From Pseudomonadota bacterium (GTDB taxonomy: Bacteria; Pseudomonadota; Gammaproteobacteria; Burkholderiales; Burkholderiaceae_C): a DNA stretch of 8,362 bases. The stretch covers positions 1 to 8,362 of the forward strand of contig JAEYPG010000446.1 in the NCBI GenBank assembly GCA_023410975.1, read 5' to 3'. Made by a program: the position numbers and the translations under genes. Position 1 is the first letter of the stretch. Each line of letters begins with the position of its first letter. Shown here piece by piece: positions 5,881 through 8,362 of the stretch. The notes beneath the pieces were generated by a model that searched no databases, was not told the origin of the DNA, and saw only the letters and a program-made list of their open reading frames with translations.

Positions 5881-8362
5881 CCATCGCCGTCAGCAGCGCC
5901 TTGCCCCGCTCGATCAGGAACACCAGCGCCCGCTCGATCAGCGCCAGCACCATCTCCTGGAAGCTTTCGATGCGCTTGGCGATCTTCTGGGGCAGGTCGC
6001 CGAAGCCGAGGTAGTCCGCGATGAAGCCGATTACCGGCCCGATCAGCAGGGCCAGCGCCTTTTCGCAGGCGTTGGCAAAGCCTCCGATGCTGCCGGCTAG
6101 GATGTCGCGCACGCCGTTCACCACCGTCTCGACCAGCGTGAACAGCTTGGCAGCGTTCTCGAAGAGCCACTTGAGCACCCGGTAGATGGCCTCCAGTGCC
6201 TGCAGGATTGCACCGGCGGGGTTGAACAGCCCGATGATCCGCGGCGTGGCCGCCTTGATCACCGCGGAAATCATGAAGTCCACCGCCAGCTGCACCACCT
6301 GGTCCACGATGGCCTGCGGATCGAGCTTCTCCTTGACCATCTCGTAGATCCCCTCGGGGCCCTTCTCGATCAGGAAGGAGAGCAACGAGTAGACCTTCTC
6401 CAGCAGGGCGACGTTCTTCTCGCCCACATGCCGCGCCAGGAGCTTGCGGATGCGCGGCCAGGTGATGCCCATCAGCTGCAGGAAGAACGTGATCAGGCTC
6501 TTGAGCGTCGCGTCCTTGGGCAGCTGCACACCCACACCGGCCAGTCCGCCGGTGAGCCAGCCGACGAAGCCCTTGAGCAGGTGCTGCAGCACGTTGTCGA
6601 AGAACTGGCCGAAACCCTTGGCCAGACCCTCCAGCAGGTTGTTGGCGAAGCGCAACGGGTCGTCGGCGATGTCCTTGACCACCTGCTTGATGCGCGCCAC
6701 CACGGCCCAGAACGACGCGGGCGGAATGCTCAGCTGCTCCAGCAGCCCCTCGACGATGAACTTGACCGGGTCCTCGGCGAAGCGGTTGACGGCGGCCACG
6801 ATGCGCCCTACCAGCCCCGCGGCCTTCTGGCGCAGCGCCGCCGCCTCGGCGCGCACCTCGTCCACGGCCTGGCTGGAGCGCTCGACCAGGTTCTTGTTGA
6901 AGTTGTCGCGCGCGGCCATCACCTCGCCGTGCAGCCGGTCGAGCTGGCCGTCGAACGCGGCACGCTCCCCGGCCGCCCAGGCCTGCAGCGACGCGGGCAG
7001 GTCGGCAAAGATCTTCCCGATGCGCTCGCGCGCGTTGCGGATGATCAGATCGCAGGCCGCGATCACCGAGTTCACGTGCGCGGAGATCTCGGTGAGCTTC
7101 TTGATCACGCCGTCGCCGAAGTTGCGTTCCGCTTCGTCGTAGGCCTTCGTCGCCCAGTTGGGCAGGCCCGTCACGGCGTCCCAGACCCCGACGACGAAGC
7201 CGCCCGCGCCCGAGTGCCGGTCCTCCACGCGGTCCTGCACAAGCTTCAGGTCGGCTTTGAAGCGGGTCGCCAGCAGCTCCTTGGCGGCGTCCCACTGCGC
7301 CATGGCGGTGGAGGCCAGCGGTTGCAGCAGCGCATTGACCTGGGTCTTCGCGTCCTCGAAGACCTTGCGCGCCTCGGCGCCGGCACGCTCGCGCTGCGAC
7401 TGCTCCGAGCCGACCATCGCCCCCTGGCGCGCGGCTTGGCCCTTGGCCGTGCCCGCGCGCGCGGTGGTCAGCGACGACAGGGCCTGCGCCTGCAGCGCGG
7501 CCATGTCGGCCTCCGCCTTCTGCAGCGCCTCGGCCTGGCGGGCGAGCACCTTGGCCGGCTCCTCCTGCGCCGCCTGGTCCAGCTCGCCCTGCGCCGCGCG
7601 CGCTTCGGCCAGCGGCCCGCTCTGCACCAGCTGCGCCGCCGGTGTTTCCATGCCCGCCTGCTGCGCCTTCGCACGGTTGTCGGCGGCATCCTGCTGGAGC
7701 GAGACGCTGGCGGGCGGCACGGGATCGGGGACGGCGGCCTGGGCACCGAGCGGTGGCGCATCGGCGGCGGCCGGCTGCGGCGGCAGGGCCTTGCCCTGGG
7801 CGGGCGCTTGCGCGGCAGGCGGCTGGTTCACCGGCCCGTAGCTGTCCTGCACCTTCCCGGTCTCGGACTGGACGGCTTCATTGAGCTGGCTGCCCGCCTC
7901 CAGCGCCGTGCTGTCGGGCTGGGCCTGCATCAGCGCCGCCTCGTCGGGAGGGCGCTTGCTGCGGATCACCTCGCGGATGCGCTCGCACAGCTTGACGATT
8001 TCCGGGCTGGGGGCCGCCTGCACCTGCGCAATCAGTTCTGCCTGTGCCAGGGCCTGGGCTTCCGCGTCCGGCGGCGTGACCGCTTGGCGCGCATCGCCGA
8101 CCTGGCTGGCGCCATCGGGCAACGCCGCCTGTGCCGAGGCGTTCTCGCCCGCGCGCAACTGCACGCCCTGGATGCGCTGCAGCGTCGCACCGGAGGGTCC
8201 GGCAGGCGCCTCAGGCATGTGCAGCGTGACAGCCGCAGCAGCAGTTGCCGGCCGGCCCGCGTCGGCCGGCGCCGGGGCTGCGCCTTCTTCGGGCGCCGGC
8301 GCCCTGGCGGCGACAGCCCCGGCATCCGGATGTCGGGTCGCCGCGGCCCCGACGGCCACGCC
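4697..8362 (-). CDS. Giant polymorphic toxin with nuclease-like tip, N-terminus outside window
   Basis: The frame is open across the right edge, so the true start lies beyond 8362. Residues are numbered from the codon at 8359, giving 1,220 to the TGA at 4699-4697. Residues 1-250 are Pro/Ala/Gln-rich and probably disordered. Residues 250-830 are long amphipathic helices, with phrases such as LFNPAGAILQALEAIYRVLK (711-730) and IGPVIGFIADYLGFGDLP (773-790), that I recall from DUF4157-bearing cargo proteins of extracellular contractile injection systems; DUF4157 itself would be upstream and is not seen. From residue about 831 the composition turns AT-rich. Residues 880-960 look like a charged coiled coil. 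Residues 1002-1090 contain GWDH (1007-1010) and AHLVSEKFHGPGAPWNTVP (1034-1052), resembling the His-metal finger region of DNA/RNA non-specific endonucleases, with His1035 and Asn1049 as candidate active-site residues. The last 130 residues are unrecognised. Inferred role: a delivered nuclease, neutralised by the overlapping SUKH-like protein. A Rhs or type VI substrate is less likely, since no YD repeats or VgrG/PAAR features are visible. Confidence 0.8.
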   Translation of the reverse strand, partial: GVAVGAAATRHPDAGAVAARAPAPEEGAAPAPADAGRPATAAAAVTLHMPEAPAGPSGATLQRIQGVQLRAGENASAQAALPDGASQVGDARQAVTPPDAEAQALAQAELIAQVQAAPSPEIVKLCERIREVIRSKRPPDEAALMQAQPDSTALEAGSQLNEAVQSETGKVQDSYGPVNQPPAAQAPAQGKALPPQPAAADAPPLGAQAAVPDPVPPASVSLQQDAADNRAKAQQAGMETPAAQLVQSGPLAEARAAQGELDQAAQEEPAKVLARQAEALQKAEADMAALQAQALSSLTTARAGTAKGQAARQGAMVGSEQSQRERAGAEARKVFEDAKTQVNALLQPLASTAMAQWDAAKELLATRFKADLKLVQDRVEDRHSGAGGFVVGVWDAVTGLPNWATKAYDEAERNFGDGVIKKLTEISAHVNSVIAACDLIIRNARERIGKIFADLPASLQAWAAGERAAFDGQLDRLHGEVMAARDNFNKNLVERSSQAVDEVRAEAAALRQKAAGLVGRIVAAVNRFAEDPVKFIVEGLLEQLSIPPASFWAVVARIKQVVKDIADDPLRFANNLLEGLAKGFGQFFDNVLQHLLKGFVGWLTGGLAGVGVQLPKDATLKSLITFFLQLMGITWPRIRKLLARHVGEKNVALLEKVYSLLSFLIEKGPEGIYEMVKEKLDPQAIVDQVVQLAVDFMISAVIKAATPRIIGLFNPAGAILQALEAIYRVLKWLFENAAKLFTLVETVVNGVRDILAGSIGGFANACEKALALLIGPVIGFIADYLGFGDLPQKIAKRIESFQEMVLALIERALVFLIERGKALLTAMGIGKKNDDKKSDKFDGEIGRKFKWKAGDEFHELWISPGTDSLTAMMASETAGSVEEKLLDYEKKISTLKGSGSKKRRAHAEAALASARQTISELNAQIKAMAGSARDDGQGRQSIAQEDEKIESLESKIWPQLQIIQIALGIIPLPSTKIVGSGEKASAVVASPLSKKGSGGSRPYGKLKGWDHVMAIDSQLLNAERDVWGVAYWVAAHLVSEKFHGPGAPWNTVPARKVDNKAMEIGVENDTKKRLEDEEVLYYRASVEYYSESKILEDFPRLIIIERASMLFEDGSWVLGDAINPVFVLELKKPPLESKRTIEINDMNRAGLIKLGLDVRFAMAVDEEKYENGAFSGISDFIARMKGLYALRRSSMLYDAKYWPKLQSLLIKNVTINGESMK

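Noticed and set aside
5859..7295. 478-codon minus-strand frame within the giant toxin gene
   Set aside because: It is a shifted frame within the giant gene, giving a Gly/Arg/Ala-rich product with no motifs. The giant frame is continuous and family-like throughout.

Overview
The window looks like high-GC chromosomal DNA from a proteobacterium, most likely a betaproteobacterium (Burkholderiales-like). This rests on GC-rich codon use, an NtrC-type sigma-54 activator and a membrane PAS sensor protein. The genus cannot be named from sequence alone. Four genes are supported on the minus strand and one on the plus strand. Two minus-strand genes run off the window edges.

Region 1-1161 (minus): the first 387 residues of a multi-pass membrane protein followed by a coiled coil and a PAS domain. 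Its C-terminal output domain (probably GGDEF or histidine kinase) lies beyond base 1. It appears to start at a TTG codon. Region 1162-2054 is about 890 bases with no convincing gene. It is partly AT-rich and carries an 8+1+8 base perfect palindrome and a 9-base spaced inverted repeat. Region 2055-3464 (plus): a sigma-54-dependent activator with a receiver-like domain that has lost its phosphoacceptor aspartate, an intact AAA+ domain with GAFTGA, and a Fis-type helix-turn-helix. It converges, with a 13-base gap, on the operon to its right.

Region 3478-8362 (minus) is the most interesting part: a probable polymorphic toxin operon. A very large protein (at least 1,220 residues, 5' end outside the window) has a Pro/Ala/Gln-rich N-terminal part and a long helical 'stalk'. 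This resembles the large cargo proteins that carry DUF4157 and accompany extracellular contractile injection systems (eCIS). Its last ~390 residues form a compositionally distinct toxin region with a His-containing nuclease-like motif (AHL...HGPGxxWN). The toxin stop codon overlaps the start of a 203-residue SUKH/SMI1-KNR4-like protein by ATGA, as expected for a cognate immunity gene. A third, unrecognised 195-residue GC-rich gene follows.

Base composition changes sharply at both ends of the toxin-immunity block. By hand count, bases 5881-5940 hold 41 G+C of 60, and the adjacent 5821-5880 hold 26 of 60. Within the block 4201-4260 holds 26 of 60, while 3841-3900, beyond it, holds 45 of 60. The simplest reading is that a foreign toxin-tip plus immunity cassette of about 1.8 kb was swapped into a resident delivery scaffold. 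The injection-system link, the nuclease activity and the immunity role are inferences from sequence resemblance and layout.
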